This document shows, piece after piece, positions 1 through 8,152 of a DNA stretch of 64,000 nt. The number at the start of each line of letters is the position of its first letter. Positions within the stretch are counted from its first letter, which is position 1. The notes below the pieces were generated by a model. It was not told the origin of the DNA. It was given only the letters and a program-made list of their open reading frames with translations, and did no database searches. A program made the translations under genes and the position numbers. The DNA is from Bog-473 sp963783965 (GTDB lineage: Bacteria > Actinomycetota > Acidimicrobiia > Acidimicrobiales > RAAP-2), in assembly GCA_963783965.1 (NCBI GenBank), contig CAWAPQ010000004.1, forward strand, positions 124,001 to 188,000, written 5' to 3'.

Positions 1-853
1 CCCCCCGACTGCGAGTCCCACCCCGCACAGGACGGCGGCGACGGCCAGGACGGGGAGCCCCAACCCGAAGAGGGATCCTCCGTCAATGACGCCGTACGTC
101 CCGACGGCCAACAGCAACAACCCGCAGACGGTCGTCCCACTGGCCAGCCGTCGCGACGACTTCCCGACAGGGATGCGCCGCCCATAGCCCCGGGCATCCA
201 TGCTCGTGGCCAGCTGGAGGGAGCGGTCCAGCGCGCTTTCCAGCACCGGAACCGCGACACCCCGCATGCCGCGTACCCCCGTGGTCGAAATGCCGCGCTC
301 GGCGCCGCGCCTGCCGCACGATCCCGATCGATTGGACCAGTTCCGGGGTAAAGGACAGCGCCACCGTCACCGCCACGCCGGTTTCGTACAAGACCGCTGG
401 GAGCGAGCGCAGAAGCCGGTAGGGACTGGCCAGTGAGTTCGCCGCGCCGAAGCAGAGCAGAATCACGGCGATCTGCAACCCGAGGACGAAGGCGTTGAGG
501 ATGGATTCCAGCGTCACCGGACCGCCGATGCTCACGGCAGCCGCCCATGAGGGAAGCGGCACCTCCGGAACGGTGAACAGCACATGCCCCGGAATCCCGC
601 GTTGGCCGAAGAGAATTTCGATCACGATCCTGATCGCGATGACCAGAAGGCCGATGCGGAGGAAGAAGGTGATGGAGCGCGACCACGGTGCGCTGCTACG
701 GCGGGCGGACACCACGACACACGCCACCACGCCGATCAGGCCCAAGAGGAACGGGTTGTTCGTCCGCATGGCGCAGATGGCCAGGCCGGCCGCCCACAAC
801 CACCACGCCACCGGGTGCAGGGAGCGGCGCCGGGGGGCGGCGGCCCGCGTCAT
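1..853 (-). CDS. ecfT: EcfT-type ECF transporter transmembrane component (frameshifted, 3' end beyond window)
   Basis: T component of an energy-coupling-factor vitamin importer, the membrane scaffold that joins the ATPases to the substrate-binding S component. Reading from 853, a basic N-terminus is followed by several hydrophobic segments and reaches RQARRR. The rest of the protein continues in another frame as RGISTTGVRGM, then SLQLATSMDARGYG, the Ala-Arg-Gly type coupling motif of the family, and two more hydrophobic segments up to base 1. The frame change lies at about 293-307 in a GCGC-rich stretch, and adding one CG pair there restores a single frame. The ATG at 853 overlaps the upstream stop as ATGA, so the gene is translationally coupled to the DUF4430-like gene. 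The ATPase and S-component genes would lie left of the window. Family assignment is good; whether the lesion is real is open. Confidence 0.8.
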
Positions 854-1833
854 TCGTCGGCCGGCCTGCGGCGCCACCGCAAGAGAGCGAACCCGCCCAG
901 CCCCGCGACGATCACTGCAATGAAGATGACCGGAAGAAGGTCACTCGAAGCGGACGCGGTGGAGTTCCGGTGAGAGGCTGCGCTGGCCACGGCCGCCCGG
1001 TGCGCGCGCGACGATCCGTGGCCGGCGCTGCCGGTTGCTTTCGCCGCGGCTGAGGCGAGGGTGCTGGTCGTCTCCCCTGAAGCCGTCGTCGGCGTGGTCG
1101 TGGTCGCCCCTGCCGCGCCGCTCGACCTCGATCCGGTGCCGGGCGGAGGGCTGGTCGCAGCCGCCCCAGCGGGCCCGGCGCCCGTGGTGGTGGTCGTCGG
1201 CGTCAGGGACGGCGCCGGCTGTGTCGTGAGTGTGGTGGTCGGTGTGTTCGACGAAGACTGGGCCGGCGGCACCTCCGTGGAGGCGTTGCAGATCTGGGCA
1301 TACGACGGCGCCACGGAAGGAGGTGGGCTGCTGGGGGTATCGGGTTCGTTGAGCTGGAACCTCAGCCCCTCCACGTCATTGCCCGGACTCGAGACCGATT
1401 GCTCGGTCGGACCGTTGCTGGCATAGACCCACGATCCCGAAGAGCCGTGCCAGTACGACCAATAGTCGTAGTCGCCGTTGCCGACGCTCTGACCGCAGTT
1501 CTGCACTCCGTTGGTCGGATAGTTGTCAATGGCACACAGGAGACCCGAGCTGGCGTAGGCCACGTTGGACGACCCGACTGCGGCAGCCAGTGCATCGGAG
1601 TCCCGGGCGATTGACGGCACAGGCACACACTTCGACACGGTCGACATCCCCGAGCCGTTCCCGAAGTCGACGACGACCGCCACGTAGACGTCGTTGCCCA
1701 CGGAGTCGGCCGACGCAACCGCCAGTTTGAGCGGGACCAGGGCCCCGGGCCCGATGGGTGCGAGTACCGCTGCGACGGCACCCACGAAGAGCCCCCACAT
1801 GAGGACCCGGGCCCTGGCTCCCGCGCGGCGCAC
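850..1833 (-). CDS. Membrane-anchored DUF4430-like extracellular protein (putative cobalamin-capture partner)
   Basis: 327 aa. An N-terminal signal/anchor stretch (MWGLFVGAVAAVLAPIG) is followed by a compact domain of about 130 residues with paired cysteines and the segment YDYWSYWHG...PGNDVEGLRF. That pattern fits the DUF4430 fold, which forms the C-terminal half of animal intrinsic factor and transcobalamin. Next comes a Thr/Pro/Ser/Ala-rich spacer of about 120 residues, one C-terminal membrane helix (LPVIFIAVIVAGLGGFALL) and an RWRRR tail, so the domain should sit outside the cell on a flexible stalk. The GTG start at 1833 lies one base past the preceding TAA; ATG 1800 is an alternative start. 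The gene sits between the alpha/alpha-toroid protein and ecfT under a B12 riboswitch. The DUF4430 assignment is from memory of the family pattern and is moderate. Confidence 0.68.
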   Translation of the reverse strand: MRRAGARARVLMWGLFVGAVAAVLAPIGPGALVPLKLAVASADSVGNDVYVAVVVDFGNGSGMSTVSKCVPVPSIARDSDALAAAVGSSNVAYASSGLLCAIDNYPTNGVQNCGQSVGNGDYDYWSYWHGSSGSWVYASNGPTEQSVSSPGNDVEGLRFQLNEPDTPSSPPPSVAPSYAQICNASTEVPPAQSSSNTPTTTLTTQPAPSLTPTTTTTGAGPAGAAATSPPPGTGSRSSGAAGATTTTPTTASGETTSTLASAAAKATGSAGHGSSRAHRAAVASAASHRNSTASASSDLLPVIFIAVIVAGLGGFALLRWRRRPADE

Positions 1834-1834
1834 G

Positions 1835-3655
1835 TTACGAGGCGCTGCCCACCCCGCCTACCGCGGCATTGTCGGTGGCGAGCGGAGCGGCTGATCCCGA
1901 GAAGATGGCATCGCCGTAGTTGAAGACGCCGCCGTCCGCGGCGATCAGCCAATAGCCGGCGCCGTCGCGCGTCGGTGCCATCCCGACGATCGGCTGGTTC
2001 AGTTTGATGCCTCCAGTCGATCCCTGGAACACCGCGTCGCCGTAGCTGAAGATCCCCCCGTCGGAGGCCACCAACCAGTAGCCGCCGCCGTCGGGCGTTG
2101 CCGCCATGCCGACGATCGGCTTGTTGAGCGGTTGACCGCCCCGGGAGCCGAAGAACGACGCGTCGCCGTAGCTGAAGATCCCCCCGTCGGAGGCCACCAA
2201 CCAGTAGCCGCCGCCGTCGGGCGTTGCCGCCATGCCGACGATCGGCTTGTTGAGCGGTTGACCGCCCCGGGAGCCGAAGAACGACGCGTCGCCGTAGCTG
2301 AAGATCCCCCCGTCGGAGGCCACGAGCCAGTAGCCGCCGCCGTCGGGCGTCGCCGCCATGCCGACAATGGGCTTATTCAACGGTTGCCCGCCCCGGGAGC
2401 CCAAGTACGCGGCATTGCCCCAACTGAATATGCCTCCGTCTGAAGCCACGAGCCAGTACCCGAGCCCGTTCAAGGTCGCGGCCATGCCCACGATGGGCTT
2501 GTTGAGCGTCGTGCCGGCGAGCGATCCGTACGTCTTGGCCGAACCGAATGGGTGGACCGACGCCCTGGCCGTCACGACCCAGTAGGAGTTCGTCGGCCCG
2601 AATCCGTAGATCAGTCCGGCCAGAATCGGCACGACCTGATTGCTGGCCAGGAGGTTGCCCGAAATGGCGTCCTGGAATCCCAGGGCGCCCTTATCGGGCC
2701 CTGACGTCACGACGAAAGACAGCAGTGCGCTGACCGGCGAATGTCCGGAACTGGTGAAGGTACTGCTCGTCGGGGAGAGGCCGAGAGCCAGAAGCGCCTG
2801 GATGACCAATCCGGTGGACTGCGAATCAGTCTGCTGGGGCAGAACGGTCGAGTTCGGGTAGGAGCTCCACCCCCCATCGGCGTCCTGGCCGGCGGTGAAG
2901 TAGGAGAGGCCCTTCGCCTCAATGCTCGCTGTGAGCGCGCCCTGGGCGTTGAGACCCTGGAGCGCGAGGGAGGTGGTTTGGTTGTCGGGTCCGGTGAAGC
3001 CCGCGGGGTTTTCCGTGCAGCCTCCTCCGACAGCCTGGTCCGGCAAGGTCCAGCCGCCGCTCGAGCACTGTTGGGCGGTCAGCCAGTTGATCGCCGCGGC
3101 ATCCACCGTCTGCCCCACCGCTTTCAGTGCCGTGAAGACAAGACCCTGCATGTACGTGCCGGCGAAGAAGTCGTTCAATTGCTGCTCGGTCCCGAACAAG
3201 CCCGCGTCGGTTCCCGAGGTCTGCTCGGTCGCCAGCAGACGAGCCACCAGATTCGTCCCCCCGAAGTTCGTCGGGTCGACACCCAGGGCGCGCGCGTCGA
3301 GGATGAGCGCAGCCAGCTGAGCCGGCCCGTCGGCGCCGTCAACGGTGATGTAGGCGTTGGCGTTGGCCTCCACATAGGACAGCGCCGATTGGACGCCCGC
3401 CGTGTCGACGTGGGTGGCGGCCAGGGCCAGGATGCCGTTGACGGTGGTGGAAAGAGAGCCACCGATGCTCCCATCCGCTGCCTGCTGTCCGGCGATCCAT
3501 GTGGCGGCTGACTGCGCCGCGGCGAATTGGGGAATTTGCGGCGGCACCGTTGCGGCACTTGCCGGGGGTGGGGACGACAGCAACGTGGCGGACGCCAGAA
3601 GAACGGCGAAGCCAACGGAGGAAACACCCGTCAGGGTGCGTCGGATGCTCGGCAT
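1835..3655 (-). CDS. Secreted alpha/alpha-toroid (cobalamin-binding/prenyltransferase-like) protein with C-terminal YWLV repeats
   Basis: 606 aa. The signal peptide is basic, then hydrophobic, and ends near PASA-ATV. Residues of about 40-330 form repeating helical units with the QxxDGxx...GG and DSQSTGLVIQALLALG type motifs of the squalene-cyclase/prenyltransferase toroid, the same fold as the N-terminal half of intrinsic factor and transcobalamin. From about residue 350 to the end are roughly six 42-residue units built around YWLVASDGGIFSYGDA and LNKPIVGMAATPDG; two adjacent units are identical at DNA level. The gene is first in a unit headed by a cobalamin riboswitch and followed by a DUF4430-like gene and ecfT, so a role in extracellular B12 capture is the simplest inference. 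A polysaccharide- or cell-wall-binding role for the repeats is possible. Start ATG 3655 follows a GGGAAG-type ribosome site. Confidence 0.75.
   Translation of the reverse strand: MPSIRRTLTGVSSVGFAVLLASATLLSSPPPASAATVPPQIPQFAAAQSAATWIAGQQAADGSIGGSLSTTVNGILALAATHVDTAGVQSALSYVEANANAYITVDGADGPAQLAALILDARALGVDPTNFGGTNLVARLLATEQTSGTDAGLFGTEQQLNDFFAGTYMQGLVFTALKAVGQTVDAAAINWLTAQQCSSGGWTLPDQAVGGGCTENPAGFTGPDNQTTSLALQGLNAQGALTASIEAKGLSYFTAGQDADGGWSSYPNSTVLPQQTDSQSTGLVIQALLALGLSPTSSTFTSSGHSPVSALLSFVVTSGPDKGALGFQDAISGNLLASNQVVPILAGLIYGFGPTNSYWVVTARASVHPFGSAKTYGSLAGTTLNKPIVGMAATLNGLGYWLVASDGGIFSWGNAAYLGSRGGQPLNKPIVGMAATPDGGGYWLVASDGGIFSYGDASFFGSRGGQPLNKPIVGMAATPDGGGYWLVASDGGIFSYGDASFFGSRGGQPLNKPIVGMAATPDGGGYWLVASDGGIFSYGDAVFQGSTGGIKLNQPIVGMAPTRDGAGYWLIAADGGVFNYGDAIFSGSAAPLATDNAAVGGVGSAS
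1880..2590 (-). repeat. Tandem 126-bp coding repeats (YWLV units)
   Basis: In-frame tandem repeats of 126 bp (42 codons) in the 3' part of the toroid-protein gene. The unit at 2041-2166 is identical over its whole length to 2167-2292, and the unit starting at 2293 differs at only a few positions. Outer units are more diverged. Each unit codes for GMAATPDGGGYWLVASDGG plus a short variable linker and LNKPIV. The DNA identity of the inner pair points to recent unit duplication or homogenisation. Confidence 0.9.
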
Positions 3656-4070
3656 GGATCTCGCTTCCCGGACCTCGACCCGGAAAACTCCGCACCTGCG
3701 GGGTCACACCGAGTCCCGGTCCTTGTGTCTCGACGGTGGGAACTCACCTGACCTTGAGGTATCCCGGCTCGTGATGTCACCTCGACGGTGCACCACTCAC
3801 GGTTGCGGACCAGCGCCGGAGTTTCACCGGCTTCCCCTCGCGGGCAGTACAGCTACAGCGTGTGTTGCCTCAGTACGGTACCACGGCGGCCCGGCGGGCA
3901 ATCTGGCTCCGGAACCAGCCCGGACGGCAGGCAGGGCGAGAGATCGATGGGAGAAGTCAGTCCACGACGAATTCGGACGTGGCCGCGCCGCTCTTCGTGG
4001 CACCGTAAATTCCGTCGGGCACGGCGACCGATTCTGGACGCTGCAACTGAACTACGGGAGCGTGACGTAC
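3656..4070. other. Divergent intergenic region
   Basis: The region lies between the B12 locus (minus) and the HSL-type hydrolase gene (plus). The left two thirds hold the cobalamin riboswitch and its expression platform. In 3883-4054 I see no convincing coding sequence or clear -35/-10 pair. GGGAG at 4055-4059 is the probable ribosome site for the ATG at 4071. Confidence 0.6.
3750..3882 (-). promoter_or_regulatory. Cobalamin (B12) riboswitch
   Basis: Read on the minus strand, 3798-3840 carries the conserved core GAAGCCGGTGAAACTCCGGC followed by GCTGGTCCGCAACCGTG, matching the cobalamin aptamer core. The B12 box appears as AGCCGGGATACC (about 3758-3770). TGAGG on the 5' side (complement of 3868-3872) pairs with CCTCA on the 3' side (complement of 3755-3759), closing the aptamer as P1. 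About 95 nt then lead to the ATG at 3655. That platform holds a small CCGC-AGGT-GCGG hairpin followed by AGTTTT, which could act as a weak terminator or an anti-ribosome-site element. It should repress the downstream uptake genes when B12 is plentiful. Confidence 0.88.
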
Positions 4071-5171
4071 ATGGCCATGGGGAATCGCCCAGAGGTGAAG
4101 ACGGCGCCCGCGCCCATTGTGGCGCTGGACGTGACGCTGCTGGCCGCACACTTCGCCACCGCCCTGGCGCGGGTTCCGTTCCGTCGTCCCTTCGCTGGTG
4201 AATCGTCCATGCTCTCCAACTTGGGCATCACCGTGACGCGAGAGGTCATCCGCGCCTTCATGGGCTATTCCTCCTCGCTGCGCATACCGGAATTCCGTTC
4301 GCTCGAGTTGGTGCTGGACGACATCTGCAAGAGGATCATGCCTCCCATAGTGCGTTCCCTCGACGTCGAGGGTCGGGCGGCCGCCTTCGGCGGCGTCCCC
4401 GGGATCCTCTACGTGCCGCGCCACGAGACTCCAGTGGGTGTCGTGCTCTACCTGCACGGAGGTGGCTACATCGGCACCTCACCGAACATGTACGCGTTCT
4501 TCACCGCGCAGGTGTGCCGGCAAACCGGGTGTGCCGTCTTCGTCGCCGACTACCGCTTGGCTCCCGAGTTCCCCTACCCGGCCGGAGCGGAGGACGCCTC
4601 GGCCGTCTTCACGGCGCTGCTCGAGCTCGGAATCCCGTGCGAGCGCATCTTCCTGGCCGGCGACTCTGGTGGCGGGGGCCTGGCCAACACCGTGCTCCTC
4701 GAAGATGCCGAGACCATCGATCCCGTCCGGCCGGCTGGTCTGTTGCTGTTCTCGCCCGAGGTCGATCTCCGCCTCGACGAGCAGTCCATCACGGACAACG
4801 CCGACCGCGACATCCTGCCGTGGAACATCCCGACAACTGCCTACTTGCACGGCTTCGACGTGTCGAGCAGCTTGGTGTCCCCCTTGAGCGCGGACCTCAG
4901 CGGGTTCCCGCCGACGTGTGTCACCTGGGGCGGCGACGAGATGTTCCGCGACCCGATTCGGCGCTACGTCAACCGGCTCCGTTCGGCGGGGGTACCAACA
5001 GACGGACGGGAGTTCGAGGGGATGTTCCACGTCTTCGAGATCCTGATGCCGTGGGCCGTCAACAGTCGAGAGGTGTTCGAGCACGTCCGCAACTTCATCC
5101 AACGAGTTCTTGCCTGTGCGCCGCCCCTCGAATCGACCGATCTCGCCGGCGCCCTTGGCCTCCAGCGCTGA
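4071..5171 (+). CDS. Alpha/beta hydrolase of the hormone-sensitive lipase family (family IV esterase)
   Basis: 366 aa, probably a cytoplasmic esterase or lipase acting on short or medium acyl esters. The oxyanion-hole motif HGGGY lies near residue 130, with DYRLAPEFPYPA downstream, as in the HSL family. The nucleophile elbow is GDSGGG (catalytic Ser). Asp is in WGGDEMFRD, and the catalytic His is probably in the MFHVFEI segment near the C-terminus, so the triad looks complete. An N-terminal cap of about 100 residues precedes the core. ATG 4071 is chosen because GGGAG lies 11 bases upstream; GTG 4062 is an alternative. Substrate cannot be told from the sequence. It is divergent from the B12 locus and apparently monocistronic. 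Confidence 0.85.
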   Translation: MAMGNRPEVKTAPAPIVALDVTLLAAHFATALARVPFRRPFAGESSMLSNLGITVTREVIRAFMGYSSSLRIPEFRSLELVLDDICKRIMPPIVRSLDVEGRAAAFGGVPGILYVPRHETPVGVVLYLHGGGYIGTSPNMYAFFTAQVCRQTGCAVFVADYRLAPEFPYPAGAEDASAVFTALLELGIPCERIFLAGDSGGGGLANTVLLEDAETIDPVRPAGLLLFSPEVDLRLDEQSITDNADRDILPWNIPTTAYLHGFDVSSSLVSPLSADLSGFPPTCVTWGGDEMFRDPIRRYVNRLRSAGVPTDGREFEGMFHVFEILMPWAVNSREVFEHVRNFIQRVLACAPPLESTDLAGALGLQR

Positions 5172-5253
5172 GGCGCGGCCTGTCTGTCGGGTCGGGCGTG
5201 TGGGTGGCGGTACTAGGGTCGCTCAGAACGGACGACGGGGCGGGAGCGTGCGC

Positions 5254-5670
5254 ATGGACCGGAAAAGAACCGTCGGTTGTCTCGCGGTGAGCGTCCTCCT
5301 CGGCGCGGCTCTCCTCGGCGCCTGTTCGAGCAACGGCTCCTCGTCCCCGACGTCATCCACCGTCACGAGCGCATCGACGACCTCGACGTCTTCGTCCTCG
5401 TCGTCCACTGCTGCGTGCACGAAGAGCGCGATCACGGCCGGGGCCGAGAGCTCCAGTAGCAGCGGCCCCGTGAACGCGGTGAACGGCTTCGGTTGTTCCG
5501 GATCATGGGCCTACGCCGACGTGAGCGTCGGCACCGACTCCAATTCGTTCGACGCCGTCATCGTGTTGCGAGCCCAGGGGTCGAGCTGGTCGGTGGCCGA
5601 CAGGGGCGACGCCTGCAACAACCATCTGGTTCCGAGCGCCATCTACACGCAGGCCTGCACAACCAGCTGA
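5254..5670 (+). CDS. Small secreted lipoprotein of unknown function
   Basis: 138 aa. The N-terminus MDRKRTVGCLAVSVLLGAALLGACSS is a lipoprotein signal with lipobox LLGAC; Cys of the lipobox would be lipidated. A Ser/Thr-rich linker of about 30 residues follows, then a small domain with four cysteines containing GPVNAVNGFGCSGSWAYADV and an RGDAC segment. This resembles small extracellular actinobacterial domains of unknown role; I do not recognise a named family. ATG 5254 is preferred; GTG 5248 is two codons upstream. It starts about 80 bases after the hydrolase gene and may share its transcript. Confidence 0.7.
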   Translation: MDRKRTVGCLAVSVLLGAALLGACSSNGSSSPTSSTVTSASTTSTSSSSSSTAACTKSAITAGAESSSSSGPVNAVNGFGCSGSWAYADVSVGTDSNSFDAVIVLRAQGSSWSVADRGDACNNHLVPSAIYTQACTTS

Positions 5671-5716
5671 CTGTTGCTGCCGGCGCCACGAGACGATGCA
5701 CGGCTGGCGCTGAGCG

Positions 5717-7018
5717 TCACGCCCTCCCCAGCCCGTCGGCCGCCTTGTGCAGGTCACGGCGGAAGTCGGGGTGGGCGATGTCGGCCAGGAGATGCGCGCG
5801 CTCGCGCACCGTGCGACCCGTGAGTTCCGCTGCCCCGTACTCGGTGATCACGACGCCCGTGTGATGGCGCGGCGTGGAGACCACTGATCCCTGCGGCGGC
5901 ACGCCCGCGATGCGGGAGACGACCTCGCCATCACGCTGCGCCGTCGAACGCAGGCAGATCAGCGAATGCGCATCGAGGTGGAGCTCCGCCCCGGCCACGA
6001 AGTCCTCGTGACCTCCCACGCCCGAGATCTGGCGGCCCTCAATGCTGTCGGCCATCACCTGGCCGTACAGGTCGACCGAGAGAGCACCGTTGATGGAGAC
6101 GAGGTTCGCGTTGCCCGAAATGACCGTGGGGTCGTTCACCGCGTCGACCGGAAGAAACGCCACGTCGTCGTTCTCGTCCAACCAGCGGTAGAGCTCGGCG
6201 ACGCCCAGTGCGAAGGTCGTCACCGACACACCGTCGAACACCCCCTTGGCATCGTTGGTGACCTTGCCGGCCTGGTGCAGGCGCATGAGCCCGGTGGTGA
6301 ACATCTCCGAGTGGACGCCGAAGCCGCCCAGCGGCCCACGCGCCAGCTCCGCCGCCACGATGTTGGGAATGGCGCCGATCCCCGTCTGCAGTGTGGATCC
6401 GTTGTGCACGTAGCCGAGGGCGTGGCCCGCAATGGCCTCGTCCACCTCGGTGCTGGGCGCGTCCTCCAGTGCGAACGGAGCGCCGTCGGACTCGACCAGC
6501 ACGTCAATGACGTCCAGCGGAATGGTGTTGTCGTACGCGGGCGGCAAGCTGTTCGTGCGAGGGAGGTGCGGGTTGACTTCGACGATGAGCAGCCGGTCGG
6601 GGTCCCGTCCGGCCCGGAGCAGCTCGTCGCGCGTTCCGCCCACGTGCAGCGAGAGGTTGACCCGGTCGTGTTCGTCCGGTGGCGCGGCCTGCACCATCAT
6701 CACGCGGGGAGCGAATCGGGCCATGATCGGCCCCATCTGACGGAAGCCCCCGGGCACGAGGTCCACGCGGTGGCCCAGGGAGTGATGGAGCCGCTCCGCC
6801 GGGCCGAAGAATCCACAGCGGTAGCTCACCCCGGGTCGGGTGAAGACCTCGTAGAGATTCAGGCACAGCGCCCCGCCCACCTCCAGGTCCTCCCAGTCGG
6901 TCCGGCTTCCCAGGGCCGTCAACAGCCCGTCGGGAATGCCCGGGCCGAGCCCGAAGCCGATCCGGTCGACCGGCCGGATCAGAGCCACTGCCTCTTCCAG
7001 GGTGTGCGTGGTCGGCAT
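5717..7018 (-). CDS. Acetyl-CoA hydrolase/transferase family protein (4-hydroxybutyrate CoA-transferase-like)
   Basis: 433 aa, near full length for the family, expected to move CoA between acyl-CoA and a carboxylate through a glutamyl-CoA intermediate. The N-terminal domain carries the glycine-rich GFGLGPGIPDGL. The C-terminal half has TGIGAIPN followed by GVHSEMFTTG, where the Glu is the expected catalytic residue. Downstream are GNANLVSINGAL and VVITEYGAAEL, both conserved in the family. ATG 7018 is preceded by GGAGG, but the spacing is only about one base, which is short. It lies in the same orientation downstream of a DevR-like regulator gene, 285 bases away. The substrate is not clear from sequence. 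Confidence 0.85.
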   Translation of the reverse strand: MPTTHTLEEAVALIRPVDRIGFGLGPGIPDGLLTALGSRTDWEDLEVGGALCLNLYEVFTRPGVSYRCGFFGPAERLHHSLGHRVDLVPGGFRQMGPIMARFAPRVMMVQAAPPDEHDRVNLSLHVGGTRDELLRAGRDPDRLLIVEVNPHLPRTNSLPPAYDNTIPLDVIDVLVESDGAPFALEDAPSTEVDEAIAGHALGYVHNGSTLQTGIGAIPNIVAAELARGPLGGFGVHSEMFTTGLMRLHQAGKVTNDAKGVFDGVSVTTFALGVAELYRWLDENDDVAFLPVDAVNDPTVISGNANLVSINGALSVDLYGQVMADSIEGRQISGVGGHEDFVAGAELHLDAHSLICLRSTAQRDGEVVSRIAGVPPQGSVVSTPRHHTGVVITEYGAAELTGRTVRERAHLLADIAHPDFRRDLHKAADGLGRA

Positions 7019-7171
7019 GCCTCCACTCTCGCACCGGATCGGGCCGTGACCACGGACTTCACGCCGCGCACCCGGCTGTGGCGGGGAATCCATGACTTTC
7101 GGCTCTACCCCCACCCCGGGTGCACCAAGAGAATGATTAGGACACCTTCCTCTTCCCAGACAACGGTGCTT

Positions 7172-7208
7172 GGAGAATGGCGGCCACCCCCCTCGGTCGC
7201 CATTTTCC
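7172..7208. terminator. Candidate stem-loop between regulator and CoA-transferase genes
   Basis: GGAGAATGGCG (7172-7182) pairs with CGCCATTTTCC (7198-7208), 10 of 11 positions complementary, around a 15-base loop. On the minus strand it lies after the stop of the response-regulator gene at 7304 and before the CoA-transferase start. No clear T run follows, so it may be a processing or attenuating hairpin rather than a true intrinsic terminator. Confidence 0.35.
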
Positions 7209-7303
7209 AATTCCGGCGTTCTTTTCTCAGCGGGTCCCCGGGCCGCGAGCCGACCGCGTTGGGATCTCCGGCACGTCGGAGACAGCGCACGCCCTCGACC
7301 GCG

Positions 7304-7975
7304 TCAGGTCCCGGTGGCGTCGCTCCGCAACTCCTGGGTCGATCGCTCGCGGAGACGGGCGGCGAACGTGGCCGCCTGCGTGCGGCGCTCCATGCCCAAC
7401 TTGGCGAGCAGGTTGGAGACGTAGTTCTTCCCCGTCTTCTCGGCCAGGTACATCGTGTCCGCGATCTGGCGGTTCGTGGAGCCCCCGGCAATGAGGTCGA
7501 GGATCCGGCGTTCCTGGGGCGTGAGGCTGGCGAGGCGCGGATCGACTTTCGGGCCGTCGCGCAGCCGGGCGAGCACGCGCTCGGACAAGGAGGGGTCGAG
7601 CAGCGACTCGCCGGCGCCGACACGGCGGATGGTCTCAATCAGATCGAGGCTGCCCACCTGCTTGAGGACGTAGCCGGCGGCTCCCGCCATGACGGATGCG
7701 ATGAGCGCCTCGTCGTCGGCATAGGACGTCAACATCACGCAGGCGATCTCTGGTGATGTCGATCGGATGTCGCGACGGACCTCGACGCCACTGCCGTCCG
7801 GCGAACGGACGTCGAGAATGGCGACATCGGGCTTCAGCGCGGGAATGCGCGCCAGGGCGTCGGTCACGGTGCTCCCCTCACCCACGACGTCAATGTCCTG
7901 ACCGGCTTCGCGCAGCGCGCGCAGACCCGTCCGGACGACCTCGTGATCGTCGAGCAGGAACACACCCAGTGCCAT
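7304..7975 (-). CDS. NarL/FixJ-family response regulator (DevR/DosR-like)
   Basis: 223 aa two-domain transcription regulator. The receiver domain (about 1-120) keeps the acidic pair in LLDDHE, the phospho-acceptor Asp in AILDVRSPDGSG, Thr/Ser in MLTSYADD and Lys in YVLKQVGS. The C-terminal LuxR-type helix-turn-helix (about 145-210) reads LTPQERRILDLIAGG, then NRQIADTMYLAEKTGKNYVS, then LLAKLGMERRTQAA. This arrangement and the KNYVS recognition helix are close to DevR/DosR, the hypoxia and redox regulator of mycobacteria. No histidine kinase gene is adjacent, so it is an orphan here. It is divergent from a universal stress protein gene, a typical DosR target. ATG 7975 chosen; GTG 7984 is possible. 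Confidence 0.87.
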   Translation of the reverse strand: MALGVFLLDDHEVVRTGLRALREAGQDIDVVGEGSTVTDALARIPALKPDVAILDVRSPDGSGVEVRRDIRSTSPEIACVMLTSYADDEALIASVMAGAAGYVLKQVGSLDLIETIRRVGAGESLLDPSLSERVLARLRDGPKVDPRLASLTPQERRILDLIAGGSTNRQIADTMYLAEKTGKNYVSNLLAKLGMERRTQAATFAARLRERSTQELRSDATGT

Positions 7976-8152
7976 CGACTCCACGTTCGCATTCCGGCCG
8001 TACGGCTGCCGCCGGCCGGTGGAGATCGCGTCGCGGCTCGATAAGCTCGGCGTTGTGCGGTTCCCCCCGTCGCCGATCTCGGCCACGAGGTGCACTGCGG
8101 CCGGTCCGTGCGGGCCGGCCAGCCCGAACTTCACCATGAAGGGTGCAGAGCA

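Noticed and set aside
1880..2590. Regular repeats that could be taken for a CRISPR array
   Set aside because: Units are 126 bp, directly adjacent, in frame with one protein and have no variable spacers.
7976..8152. DosR-type operator between the DevR-like and universal stress protein genes
   Set aside because: I looked for a GGGACT/AGTCCC type palindrome and found none.
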